Below are positions 46,116 to 55,545 of a DNA stretch of 64,000 bases, one piece after another. Each line of letters begins with the position of its first letter. The first letter of the stretch is position 1. The position numbers and the translations under genes were made by a program. Under the pieces are notes generated by a model. The model did no database searches. It worked only from the letters and a program-made list of their open reading frames with translations, and was not told where the DNA came from. The DNA comes from AC-56 sp963798705 (GTDB taxonomy: Bacteria; Actinomycetota; Thermoleophilia; Solirubrobacterales; 70-9). Location: assembly GCA_963798705.1 (NCBI GenBank), contig CAWCTW010000003.1, forward strand, positions 660,876 to 724,875, read 5' to 3'.

Positions 46116-46596
46116 ATGAGGATCGAGCTGACCGTCAACGGCGAGGTGCAGACGCTCGACGTCGAACCGCGCCAGCTACTCGTCTATGCCCTTCGCGAAC
46201 AGCTGGGCCTGATTGGCACGAGGGTCGGTTGCGACACCTCTTCGTGCGGCGCCTGGCACAGTTCTCCTCAACTGCGAGTCCGTCAAGTCATGCACCGTGC
46301 TGGCGGTACAAGCGGATGGCCAGGAGGTGACGACGGTGGAGGGCCTGGCAAGAGACGGCGAGCTGCACCCGATCCAGCAGGCTTTTCACGAGCACCACGG
46401 CCTGCAATGCGGCTATTGCACCCCGGGGATGATGATGGCCGCGGTCTCGCTCATTCGTGAGCACGGGGTCCTTGATGGCGACGCCATCCGTACGGGCCTG
46501 GAGGGCAATATCTGCCGCTGCACCGGCTATCAGCGGATCGTGCGCGCGGTTCAGGACGCCAGCGAGAAGATGGCCTCTGCAGGGGAGACGCAATGA
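46116..46596 (+). CDS. coxS: Mo-hydroxylase small subunit, 2Fe-2S (CoxS/XdhC-type iron-sulfur)
   Basis: About 160 residues. The plant-type 2Fe-2S motif GCDTSSCGA(C) and C in NCESVKSCTVLA lie in the N-terminal half; the second cluster CGYCTPGMMMAA and NICRCTGYQRIV is in the C-terminal helical domain. It passes electrons from the Mo centre to FAD. One base is lost near 46250, after CGA, splitting the frame. The stop TGA overlaps the large-subunit ATG (ATGA at 46593). Order S-L-M differs from the M-S-L order of many form-I cox operons. Confidence 0.88.
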
Positions 46597-48978
46597 TCCT
46601 GGCAGCCGAAGGCAAGGCTTACGTTGGCCAGAGCGTCCCGCGGAGGGAGGACAGGCACCTGTTGCTCGGGGAAACGACGTTCCTCGATGACCTGACCCTG
46701 CCAGGAATGCTGTGGGTTTCGCTGCGTACGGAGTCCCTACGCCAATGCCCGTATCCTCAGCGTCGATACCTCAGCCGCGCTTGAACTCGAGGGTGTCGTC
46801 GCGGCGTTCTCCGGCCAGGACCTGATGGATGAGTGGGCCGCAACGTTGCCGTGCGTGTGGAAGGTGAGTGATGACATCCGGATGCCGCCGCATTGGCCGC
46901 TGACGCCTGACAAGGCCCGGCATGTCGGCGACGGGGTTGCGGTGGTGCTGGCGACGAGTCGTGCGATCGCCAAGGACGCGGCGAGACTCGTCGTCGTTGA
47001 CTACGACCCAGACGCCGCAGTCACTGATGTGCTCCACGCGGCGAGCCCGAACGCCCCATTGGTCCACGACGAGTTCCCAGACAACAAGTGCTACACGTGG
47101 AGCATCAGCAGCGGTGATCTCGACCGCGTCTTCGCTGATGCGCCGGTCACGATCAAAGAGCGATACCGCCAGCAGCGACTGATCATCGCGGCGATGGAGC
47201 CAAGGGGGGTGATGGTCCAGCCCAGCCCCAGCGGCGATTACACGATGTGGTCCTCGACCCAGATCCCGCACATCCTCCGGACGACGATGGCCGAGTCCAC
47301 CGGGATCCGGAGGCGAAGTTACGGCTCGTCGCTCCCGACGTCGGCGGCGGGTTTGGATCGAAGGTGCAGGTCTATCCCGAAGAAGCGCTGCTCCTGGGAC
47401 TCGCTCGCCGGCTTGGACGTCCCCTGAAATGGATCGCGGAGCGATCGGAAGATCACATGACCACCCACCACGCCCGCGACATGGTGCAGGATGTCGAGCC
47501 GCAGCAACCGAGGAAGGCAGGGTCCTCGGGATGCGGGTGCACCTAACCGCGGCGATGGGTGCGTACCTGGGCATTAACGGGCCGGGCATCCCTCTCCTCG
47601 GCGCCCAGATCTACAGCGGCTGCTACAGCATCCCGGAGTACGAGTGCGTCGTCCACGGCTACTTCACACACAACACGATGACCGACGCGTATCGGGGCGC
47701 CGGACGACCCGAGGCCGCCTATGGAATCGAGCGGTCCATCGAGGCGCTTGCAAGCGGCTCGGGAAAGACCCCCTTGAGATAAGACGCCTCAACTTCGTCA
47801 CCCGTTTCCCGTACAAGATGGCCAGCGGTCTGACCATCGACATAGGTGACTTTCACGGCTGCTTGGACAAGCTCGAAGCGATGCTCGATTTGCCCACAAC
47901 CAGGACAGAGCAGCAGCGGCGGCGAGACGCCGGCGAGAGTCGCCAGCTCGGCATCGGCGTATCCACATACATTGAGATGGCCGGCCTGGCCCCGTCCAGG
48001 ATCCTTGGAAGCTCGCCTGAGCTTTCACCCTCAGGGGGCAGTTACCGCACTGGAGGATGGGAGGCTGGCACGGTCCGGTTCCTGCCAACCGGAACCGTTC
48101 AGGTTGTCACCGGACTCTCGCCGCACGGCCAAGGAACGGCAACGAGCTTGGCGCAGATCGTTGCAGACGAGTTCGGGATGTCGCCCGACGACATCGAAGT
48201 GATTCATGGCGACACCGCCGCCTCATCAATGGGAATGGACACCTATGAAGTCGCGGCATCGTCGTCGGGGGTGTCGCCGTCCACTCGGCTGCGCGTCGAG
48301 TTGTCGCCAAAGCGAAGCGGATCGCAGCACACCGCATGGAGGCGGCCGAAGAAGACCTTGTCTATGAGCCGGGGCGCTTCGTCGTCCGTGGTACGAGCAG
48401 CGACATCTCGCTGCGGAAAGTTGGGATGGCGGCCTGGCAGGCGCACGACTTGCCGGAAGGCGAGGAGCCAGGGCTCGAGGAGACATCCGTGATTTGACCG
48501 AACAAACTTCAGCTGGCCATCAGGCGCGTACGCGGCAGTGGTCGAGGTCGACGTTGAAACGGGGTCGGTGGACCTTCTGCGTTTTGCCGCCGTCGACGAC
48601 GTCGGAACGATCATCAACCCGATGCTCGTCGAAGGCCAGATCCACGGGGCGTTGACCCAGGGCTTGGCGCAAGCGCTCTGGGAGGAGGCGCTTTATGACG
48701 AGAACGGCAATCCGTTGAGCGCCTCGCTGATGGATTACATGGTCCCGACCGCCGAGGAAGTGCCTGAGTTCGAGGTCGATCACGTCGTCACCCCGAGCCC
48801 AGAGAATTCGCTCGGAGCCAAAGGTGCCGGCGAAACCGGGACAGTCGGGGCACCACCGGCCGTAGTAAACGCAGTTCTGGATGCGCTCTCGCCGCGTGGT
48901 GTTACCGCGCTTGACATGCCCTTGACACCGGAACGTGTTTGGAATGCGATCAAGGAGGCCGAGGAGGCCACGGCGTGA
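46593..48978 (+). CDS. coxL: Mo-hydroxylase large subunit, form-II CoxL / xanthine dehydrogenase-like (frameshifted)
   Basis: About 795 residues. Key motifs: SVPRREDRHLLLGETTFLDD at the N-terminus, APDVGGGFGSKVQVYPEEAL, the active-site loop TDAYRGAGRPEAAYG at about 47680, GLSPHGQGTATSLAQIVADE, and SLGAKGAGETGTVGAPPAVV with the catalytic Glu. AYRGAGR is the form-II loop; form-I CO dehydrogenases have AYxCSFR with the copper-binding Cys. It therefore probably hydroxylates an aldehyde or N-heterocycle rather than CO. At least six indels break the frame. The Mo cofactor binds here. Stop overlaps coxM start (GTGA). Confidence 0.85.
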
Positions 48979-49848
48979 TTCCCACCAATTTCGACTACGC
49001 GCGCGCGGACTCCGTAGACGATGCCCTTCGCCTTCTCGAGGAGGTTCCCGGCTCAATGGCCATCGCGGCGGCCACTCGCTTCTTCCCCTGATGAAGCTCC
49101 GGCTCTCGAACCCGCAGCGAGTCGTCGACCTCGGACCACTGCGTGAAGAGCTCGGGTTCATACGCCCCGCGGACAAATGCGTCTGCATCTGGGGCTATGA
49201 CGCGACACCACGATCTGGCGGCGAGCGAGGTCGTCAAGTCTCAATGTCCAGGCCTGGCAGAGGTTGCAGCGATGGTGGGCGATCCGCAGGTGCGTCACCG
49301 CGGCACGGTGGGTGGATCGGTGGCACACGGCGATCCCGCCGCGGACCTTCCGACTGCTCTGCTGGCGCTGGACGCGGAGTTTGAGATTGCGAGCGAAGCC
49401 GGCCGCCGCACAGTCCCAGCAAGCGACTTCTTCCAGGGATTCCTCGCAACAGCTCTCGACCCCGGCGAACTCTTGGTCGAACTCAAGGTCCCGCACTCGC
49501 GAGCCCGGTATCCGGGCGACGTACAACAAGTTCAACCGACGTGCCCAAGACTGGGCGACCGTGGGTGTCTTTGCGCTTGCGTGGGTCGACAACGGCGTAG
49601 TCAACGACGTTGCGGTGGGCCTTACGAACATGGGAAGCACGCCGTTGCGCGCTTCGGCGGTTGAGGCAGCGCTCCAAGGCCAGGACCCGAGCGACGAAGC
49701 GATCAGCGCCGCCGCGGGCCTGGCGGATGAGGGCACGGACCCGACCAGCGACAAGAACGCCAACGCCTCGTTCCGGCGCCACCTTGCGCGCGTTCTCACC
49801 CAGCGGAGCCTAAGGACGGTTCTAACCAACTCGGGAGATCGGTCATGA
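48975..49848 (+). CDS. coxM: Mo-hydroxylase FAD-binding medium subunit (frameshifted)
   Basis: About 290 residues. FDYARADSVDDALRLLEEVP, then GGHSLLPLMKLRLSNPQRVV supplies the first FAD-binding motif (AGGHSLLPxMKLR), and HRGTVGGSVAHGDPAADLPT the second (TxGGxxAxxDPA). FFQGFLATALDPGELLVELK and RAQDWATVGVFALAWVDNG follow. The C-terminal CO-dehydrogenase flavoprotein domain ends FRRHLARVLTQRSLRTVL. Breaks near 49070, 49180 and 49505. It accepts electrons from the 2Fe-2S subunit. GTG start overlaps coxL, stop overlaps ridA in ATGA, so all four are coupled. Confidence 0.88.
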
Positions 49849-50228
49849 CAGAGATAACTCGAATGCAGCCCAAGGACGTCGCGGAGCCGTACGCCCACTA
49901 CTCGAACGTGACCAAGATCGAGAATCGGCTGTACGTCGCTGGCCTCGTGTCGATCGACACCGAAGGGGAACTGGTCGCCAAGGGAGATGCGCGAGCGCAA
50001 GCGGTCCATGTCTGCCGCGCGCTGGAAACCATCGCCAAGCAATTCGGGGCCGACCTTGGGCGAGTCGTTCAATGCACGCTCTACATCACCAATCGCGAGG
50101 ATTACCGAGACGTCGACGCGGGCTACGCGGAAGTGTTCGGGGGCCACAAGCCATCCCGAGCCACCGTGATCGTGGGCCTGACGGATCCAGAGTTTCTGGT
50201 CGAACTCGTCGCCTGGCTTGAGCTATGA
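49845..50228 (+). CDS. RidA (YjgF/UK114) family enamine/imine deaminase
   Basis: A 127-residue protein with the RidA pattern: YSNVTKIENRLYVAGLVSID near the N-terminus, VCRALETIAKQFGADLGRVV, CTLYITNREDYRDVDAGYAE and PSRATVIVGL with the conserved Arg that contacts the substrate carboxylate. RidA proteins hydrolyse reactive enamines and imines; pathway-specific members work in purine, pyrimidine and amino-acid degradation. Translational overlap with the hydroxylase genes suggests it removes an imine intermediate of this pathway. Frame intact. Confidence 0.9.
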   Translation: MTEITRMQPKDVAEPYAHYSNVTKIENRLYVAGLVSIDTEGELVAKGDARAQAVHVCRALETIAKQFGADLGRVVQCTLYITNREDYRDVDAGYAEVFGGHKPSRATVIVGLTDPEFLVELVAWLEL

Positions 50229-50319
50229 CCCTTCTCGGGCCACTATTTCTACGATGCGCGGCGCTGCATCGGGCCTGGGTCGCTCTGGGACTCTGTCTGG
50301 CATTCAGGGGCGGAGCGTG

Positions 50320-50871
50320 ATGGCTAGCTGGGCAACCGCTGGCAATTCCGGCGCTGTAACCGCAAATGGTGCCGGCAAGTCGCTCGAGGCGCCGCATGAG
50401 CTTCGGCCAAGTCCGGGGCTAAGCCCTACCGACGAGGCGATGGTGCAGCTCCTCCAGCAGGACGGTCGCGCGCCGATCTCGGAGATCGCCCGGAACGTCG
50501 GCCTTACGACGAAAGCCGCTGGCCGACGTGTCGATCGTCTGATGGATGCAGGTGTAATCGACATCACCGCCGTCACCACCCCCGATGTCCTCGGTTACCA
50601 GGCTGGCGCTCTGCTGGGTGTCCAAGTGTTGCCCGGGGCCCAGGTCACGGAGATCGTGGATGCCTTGTGGCGGGACCAACGGATCGACTACATGAGCGTG
50701 GTCGGGGGTCCTTATCGCCTGATCGTTGAGGCCTTTGGCCGCGACGCCGCGGAGCTACGTGCGGCGATCGAACGGGAGATAAGTCAGATCCCCGGCATCG
50801 GCTGTGTCGAGCTCTTTCCTTATCTGTCTCTACTACCAGCGGTTCCGATTTGGTCCGAGCGACTCAGATGA
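50320..50871 (+). CDS. Lrp/AsnC-family regulator, first of a pair
   Basis: About 184 residues. A flexible N-terminus precedes the AsnC-type helix-turn-helix LSPTDEAMVQLLQQDGRAPI, EIARNVGLTTKAAGRRVDRL. The RAM ligand-binding domain contains VLGYQAGALLGVQVLPGAQV and YMSVVGGPYRLIVEAFGRDA. Such regulators sense amino acids or catabolic intermediates. GGGGCGGAG lies just before GTG-ATG; ATG 50320 is used. Eight bases separate it from a second Lrp gene. Likely controls the island, given its location inside the operon. Confidence 0.87.
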   Translation: MASWATAGNSGAVTANGAGKSLEAPHELRPSPGLSPTDEAMVQLLQQDGRAPISEIARNVGLTTKAAGRRVDRLMDAGVIDITAVTTPDVLGYQAGALLGVQVLPGAQVTEIVDALWRDQRIDYMSVVGGPYRLIVEAFGRDAAELRAAIEREISQIPGIGCVELFPYLSLLPAVPIWSERLR

Positions 50872-50878
50872 TTCAGCG

Positions 50879-51382
50879 GTGTCGGCGAGCTTCGGGGACG
50901 ACCGATCTCGCGAGCTCGACTTCATGGATAAGAAAATCGTCGCTGAGCTGAACCTGGATGGCCGGCGCAACTTTCGGTCACTAGGGGATGAGCTAGGTGT
51001 GTCGGAGTCCCAGGTCCGGCGACGTGTCAAGCGCATGGTTGAGTCCGGGTCGCTGAGAGTCATGGCGATGGCGAACCCGACCAGCCTCGGCTATGGGTCG
51101 CTCGCGTGGCTGGCCATCAATGTTGCAGGCGGAGAGTCTGTGCGCTCGGTCGCAGAGCGGCTAGCCCAGGTGACCGGCGTCACCTACATCATCATCACCT
51201 CCGGCCGATACGACCTGTTCGTAGATGTCGTGGCGCAGGACCACGACGATCTGCTCCGTCTCTTGGACGAGGAGGTTCGGACGGTTCGGGGCGTTCAACA
51301 CGTCCAGACCTGGCTCCACCTTGACCTCCACTGGCGGCCCCTACGCCCGGTCCTCGCGATTCGCCCAGGAGATGGCGCATGA
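50879..51382 (+). CDS. Lrp/AsnC-family regulator, second of a pair
   Basis: About 167 residues from a GTG at 50879. Helix-turn-helix: DKKIVAELNLDGRRNFRSLG, LGVSESQVRRRVKRMVESG. RAM domain: LGYGSLAWLAINVAGGESVR, YIIITSGRYDLFVDVVAQDH. It differs clearly in sequence from the first copy, so this is not a recent duplication. Two adjacent AsnC-type proteins could form hetero-oligomers or serve different ligands. The start may instead be the ATG at 50924. Confidence 0.87.
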   Translation: MSASFGDDRSRELDFMDKKIVAELNLDGRRNFRSLGDELGVSESQVRRRVKRMVESGSLRVMAMANPTSLGYGSLAWLAINVAGGESVRSVAERLAQVTGVTYIIITSGRYDLFVDVVAQDHDDLLRLLDEEVRTVRGVQHVQTWLHLDLHWRPLRPVLAIRPGDGA

Positions 51383-51416
51383 TGGATTCTCCCGGGGCCC
51401 TTGCTGAGGAGCGGCC

Positions 51417-52023
51417 ATGAAGCTCACGAATTCGTTCGAGGTCGATGCCCCTCCCGAGCGGGTCTGGGATTTCCTGCTGGACCTCGAGCGTGTGACTCCG
51501 TGTATGCCTGGTGCCGAGCTGAGCGACCTCCCCGACGAGCGCACCTGGAAGGGCAAGGTGAACATCAAGCTCGGGGCGGTGACGCTGTCATACGCGGCCA
51601 ACGTTGTGATCGACGAAAAGGACGAAGCGAGCCACACCGTCACTTTGAAGGCAAACGGTCAGAGACGCACGGGAAGGGCATGGCTGCGGCGACGATCAAC
51701 TCGAGTGTTCAGTCCGGTAAGAACGGCGGCAGCGAAGTGGTCATCGACACGGATCTGACCATTTCCGGAGCCGTCGCCCAGTACGGGCGGGGAATGATCG
51801 GCGATGTGTCGGAGCGACTAACCGGAGAGTTCGCAGCTGCTTGCAGGCTCAGATCGCCGCCCCTACAGCCACCGGGGGCCAGGCGCAAGAGCCACGCGGC
51901 CAAGCCGATCGGGGACTTTCCCTGTTCCTTTGGGCGACAGGCCGCGCCCTAGGGCGGTCTTCACGCGGTGGTCGCGCACTTCGATCCCTGTTGGTGGCAA
52001 TCGTGGTTGAGGCCGCGACCTAG
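51417..52023 (+). CDS. coxG: CoxG-type SRPBCC protein (frameshifted)
   Basis: N-terminus MKLTNSFEVDAPPERVWDFL, then LDLERVTPCMPGAELSDLPD, ERTWKGKVNIKLGAVTLSYA are hallmark CoxG sequence (SRPBCC/START-like beta-barrel with the RVxxCxPGAE motif). After shifts near 51660 and 51830 it continues GKGMAAATINSSVQ, VVIDTDLTISGAVAQYGRGM, GDVSERLTGEFAA. The C-terminus is a low-complexity tail that may reach 52023. CoxG is thought to help membrane attachment or maturation of CO dehydrogenase-like enzymes. Consistent with the cox-type gene set. Confidence 0.8.
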
Positions 52024-52083
52024 CCGCGTCCTGAATAACCCGACAACCACGACAGGGCGCCGGAAGGCGCCACGAGGTCACCA

Positions 52084-53602
52084 ATGAACACAACGCAAAC
52101 CCCAGAAGCTGCCACTCAGAAGCCTCAGTCGCGCGAAGAGACCCGCACGCTTCGGAACTACGTCGGCGGTGAGTGGAAGGCCGCCCAAGCCACGGACGTC
52201 CTCGACAACCGGAACCCTGCAACCGGCGACGTGCTGGCCCGGTGCCGCTCTCCGGGCCGGTCGACGTCGCGGCGGCGGTTCGCGCGGCCCGGGGCGCAAC
52301 CAGCCTGGCGGCCGTCGCCCCCCAGCGCCGCGCCGGGCGTATCGCCTGCGCGAGGAGCTGACCTCACACCACGAAGAGCTCGCCCGGCTGGTCACCGAGG
52401 ACATGGGCAAGACGATCACCGACGCCCGGGGCGAGGTCGGCCGCGGGATCGAGTCGGTGGAGTCGGCAGCGCGATACCGCATCTGATGAAGGGCGAGAAC
52501 CTCGTGGGCGTCGCACGCGGGGTCGACATTGAGCAGGTCCGCCAGCCGGTCGGCGTGGTGGCCGCGATCACCCCCTTCAACTTCCCGGCGATGATCCCGC
52601 TCTGGTTCCTCCCAACGCGGTCGCGCGGGCAACGGGTTCATCCTCAAGCCCTCCGAGCGCGACCCACGCCCGGCCGAGCTGATCTTCGAGCTGATCGACG
52701 GGATGACGAGATCCCGCCGGGGTCTGCAACCTCGTCCACGGTGGCGGGAGGCGGTCAGACGGCTGCTCTCCACCCCGGTGTCGACGCGTCTCGTTCGTCG
52801 GCCAGGCCACGCCCGCGAGGCTGTCGGAGCGCGCGGTGCCACGGGCAAGCGGTGCCAGGCGCTCGGCGGCGCGAAGAACTCACTCGTCGTGATGCCCGAC
52901 GCGAACCTCGAGAGACCGTGCCGGCGATCATGGGATCGGCGTTCGGCGCCGCCGGCCAGCGGTGCCTCGCCGGGTCGGTGGCCGTCCTGGTGGGCGACGG
53001 GCGCGCCAGGACGAGGTCCGAGACGCATTGGTCGCGGCGGCCGTCGAGCTGCGGGTCGGGCCCGGCGCCGAGGAGGCGACCGACGTCTGTCCGCTGGTCG
53101 GCCCCGACGCCCGCGAGCGCAACCGCGGCCCGTGAGCGGGCGGCAGCGGCGGACGCCGAGGTCGTGCTCGACGGCCGCGATGGGCGACCGGGCCCGGCGG
53201 GGACGATGCTCGGGCCGACGATCGTCGAGGCGCGGACCACGACTCCGACTCGCCCGCGAGGAGCTCTTCGGCCCGGTGCTCGCGCCGTGATGGGTGCCGA
53301 GGACCTCGATCGGCGCCCTCAAGTTCGTCAACGGGTCTCGATACGGCAACTCGGGATCGATCTTCACCACCTCGGGCAACGCGGCGAGGGAGTACCGCTA
53401 CGGGGTCGAGGCGGGGATGATCGGCGTCAACATCGGGGTCGCCGCGCCGATCGCATGGTTCCCGTTCTCCGGGTGGAAGGACTCCATGGACGGGCGACCT
53501 CCATGCCAACGGGCGGGATGCGGTCGAGTTCTACACTCGCAAGAAGGTCGTCACCTCGTTGGAGGTAGGTCCGGGCCGCAGGCCTTCGGAGCCCCGTTTT
53601 GA
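52084..53602 (+). CDS. mmsA: CoA-acylating methylmalonate-semialdehyde dehydrogenase-like enzyme (heavily frameshifted)
   Basis: About 500 codons in many pieces (ten or more indels). Reassembled motifs: RNYVGGEWKAAQATDVLDNR, LVTEDMGKTITDARGEVGRG, QPVGVVAAITPFNFPAMIPL, LKPSERDPRPAELIFELIDG, ALGGAKNSLVVMPDANL, GSAFGAAGQRCLAGSVAVLV with the catalytic Cys, FVNGSRYGNSGSIFTTSGNA and GVAAPIAWFPFSGWKDSMDG. The NFPAMIPLW and GQRCLA segments are typical of MmsA, which converts malonate- or methylmalonate-semialdehyde to acetyl- or propionyl-CoA. It would connect the island to central metabolism. Confidence 0.8.
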
Positions 53603-53660
53603 CGCTGCAGGCCGCGGCTGTCTAGGGACCAGATGAGCGCTTAGGCAAATGACTACGCGA

Positions 53661-54049
53661 ATGAGACGGGTACGACTGAGTGAGACAGCCGCATTATCGG
53701 TGTTAGAGCACGGAGACCCTGCGCCGCTGGGAGCGCAGCAGCAAGCTGATAACGACGCGCGACGATCGAAACCGCCGCCTTGTCTCAATGAGCGAGGTCG
53801 AGCGACTACGAAAGGTGCCTGCCCGTCACCGGACGGCTGATTCATTCTCGGCGAGGAACCGTTCCCAGGGCGCGTGACATCAGTCGAGGTGGCTGGTGCT
53901 ATGGCCCTGGTCGAGTTCGAGGCCGGACCTCACCGCATCACCGCGGCATCACGCGCGACGCCGTTGAAGAACTCGGGATAGTCGAGGGCATCAATGCGAC
54001 GGCAACCGTCAAGGCGACTTCGGTGATGATCGAGCGCGGCGCCGCATGA
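53661..54049 (+). CDS. HTH-Mop (TOBE) molybdate-binding regulator or carrier (frameshifted)
   Basis: Hidden in the six frames, but reading across two shifts gives MRRVRLSETAALSV, ETLRRWERSSKLITTRDDRN, RRLVSMSEVERLRK, then SFSARNRSQG, RVTSVEVAGAMALVEFEAGP, HRITA, ITRDAVEELGIVEGINATAT and VKATSVMIERGAA. That is a MerR/excisionase-like winged HTH followed by a Mop/TOBE domain (LSARNxLxGxVxxVxxGxxxAxVxxxxGxHxITAxITxxAxExLGLxxGxxVxAxxKATxVMI). Such proteins bind molybdate and resemble ModE. It strengthens the molybdenum theme and may sense molybdate to control the island. About 129 residues. Confidence 0.7.
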
Positions 54050-54095
54050 AGTTCCATCGTCCCCCTCTTGGCAGGATCCTGGCCCCTGTCTGCAC

Positions 54096-54320
54096 TTAGC
54101 TCGGCCGGAGTAGCGAATAACCCGCGACCACTGCCCAGGAGCCCTCCAAGAGCAGGAACCCGAGCTGCCGTTCGAGGCCCGCAAGCAGTGCCAAGACGCT
54201 GGCCCCGATCAGGTTGAGCGCTAGATACAGGCGAGAGTCGGTTGCGACCCATCCACGCTGAGCCGCCACGAAGGCCGTGAGGATGAGAATCGAGCCGAGA
54301 ACCTGGACGAGCTGGTCCAA
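54096..54320 (-). CDS. Small membrane protein
   Basis: A 74-residue protein from a TTG at 54320, with GAAGGAGG six bases upstream. It has three hydrophobic segments: LVQVLGSILILTAFVAAQRG, YLALNLIGASVLALLAGLER and LGFLLLEGSWAVVAGYSLLR. The pattern matches the CBU_0592-like family of small integral membrane proteins, whose role is unknown. A longer frame to 54338 would begin with MRRRF, less consistent with the ribosome site. Confidence 0.65.
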   Translation of the reverse strand: MDQLVQVLGSILILTAFVAAQRGWVATDSRLYLALNLIGASVLALLAGLERQLGFLLLEGSWAVVAGYSLLRPS

Positions 54321-54406
54321 TGCGAACCTCCTTCTCACGCCGTCGTCAGTCCGGGTACGGCGCGAACTCTCGTCCGGGCGCCCGCGGTGCGAGCACAGAT
54401 ATCAGG

Positions 54407-54950
54407 TTAGCTCCAGGCGAAATTTTCGAGGAGTACAGAGCAAGCCCGGCCCCCACCAGCCGCGGAGGGCTGGGGCGCGACTAGCTCGCCGGCGCGGCGA
54501 GCGGTGTGCAGCTTCACCCAGAGTTCGCCATCGACCTCCTCGTCCGGGAGGCGATCGACGATGTCTCGCATGCACCGCTCGAACTTCTCGCTCCAGAGTT
54601 TCTGTGCGAGCTCCACGTCGCCAGCGTGGACGGCGTCGTGAAGCTGCTCGATCTCTTGAAACATGATCGGGAGCTCGTCGGTGTAGCGAATGTCGAGGCT
54701 CGAGATAAACATCCGGACTTGCCAGGTGAGCCGAATTCGTGCGCCAGGCGCGGCGTCGCGGCTCCGCGAGCTATCGCCTCTTGGAATGCAAGGTCCGCTT
54801 CGGTGGCGGCGTGTTCGTCTTGCTTCTCAATGGCTCGTTCAAATCGCCGGAGCGCTTGCCGAGTTCCTTGTCGACCAAGCCACGGTTTCCGAGCTCGCGT
54901 GGTGTCGCTCGCCGCCGCCCGAGGATCGCCGGCCTGACTTGATAGGAGCG
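54407..54950 (-). pseudogene. GntR/FadR-type regulator, FCD domain only (frameshifted)
   Basis: Reverse strand: ALRRFERAIEKQDEHAATEA, DLAFQEAIARGAATPRLAHE, then after a shift near 54710, MFISSLDIRYTDELPIMFQE, IEQLHDAVHAGDVELAQKLW, ERCMRDIVDRLPDE. The ADLxFHxAIxxxAxNPRLAxxFE and EHxxLxDAVxAGDxxLAxxLxxxHxxR patterns define the FCD ligand-binding domain. No N-terminal winged helix is recognisable upstream, so it seems to be truncated. Presumably once a regulator of the catabolic island. Confidence 0.6.
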
Positions 54951-55400
54951 TGGTTTCGCCCCCAGTGAGGTCTGTCGGCCAGCGGTCCGTCCGTTGGCAA
55001 CAGATCAAACGAAAGGACCGATGGATGGCGGTCAGACCCACGGGTCGACAGCCAAACAAAGAGTCAGCTCGTCGCCGGCCCGAGAACCAACCGTCTCGGT
55101 CGCACGTCGTCGCCGACGATGACAGTGAGTCAAACAAATGCAATGAAGGAGGGCCCCCCGGTGGCAGGCTTGACGCCTGTCCACTCAAAACCACCAAGGA
55201 GGCCCCCTGGCTGCGTCGCACGTCAAGCCAGTCCGCGGGAGCTCCGGGAAATGGAGGCCGCTGGAGAATTCTTTCAATAGAAGCGATGGTGAGCGCGGCG
55301 GCACCCGGCAACGGCCCGCCACAGAGGGAGTCGCCCGACATAGGTCTTGAGGTAGTTCTTGCCGTAGGTGGGCTCGTGCACGTAAACCACCGTTCGTTGG
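54951..55400. other. Intergenic stretch with a strong hairpin
   Basis: About 450 bases between the FCD remnant and repeat copy E. No gene recognised. The GC-rich repeats GGAGGGCCCCCCGGTGGC and AAGGAGGCCCCCTGG (55147-55210) flank a short unique stretch, possibly the end of a lost mobile element. Confidence 0.35.
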
Positions 55401-55405
55401 TTTAC
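55382..55405. repeat. Perfect 8-bp hairpin
   Basis: GTAAACCA at 55382-55389 pairs with TGGTTTAC at 55398-55405 across an eight-base loop, immediately before repeat copy E. It might belong to the repeat or be a terminator stem without a U-tract. Confidence 0.45.
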
Positions 55406-55545
55406 ACCCAGGCGTCGCTGGCCTCGAAAACCGGAGGATTCTGCAAGGAGGCTCATCGCGCAGTGACGGCGGTAGACACCGCCTTGGAATCACTTGGGCT
55501 GGTGTTGCAGCTTCGTCCCTCATGCGCAAGCGGCTCGGGAATAGG
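55401..55545 (+). repeat. Dispersed non-coding repeat, copy E
   Basis: Longest copy: TTTACACCCAGGCGTCGCTG, GCCTCGAAAACCGGAGGATT, CTGCAAGGAGGCTCATCGC, GACGGCGGTAGACACCGCCT, GAATCACTTGGGCTGG, CATGCGCAAGCGGCTCGGGA. The arms GGCGGT/ACCGCC form a perfect hairpin around AGAC. Confidence 0.7.

Noticed and set aside
46593..48978. Large subunit as a true aerobic CO dehydrogenase (form I)
   Set aside because: The active-site loop reads AYRGAGR, whereas form-I CoxL has AYxCSFR with the copper-ligand cysteine. The cox-like accessory genes alone do not prove CO oxidation.
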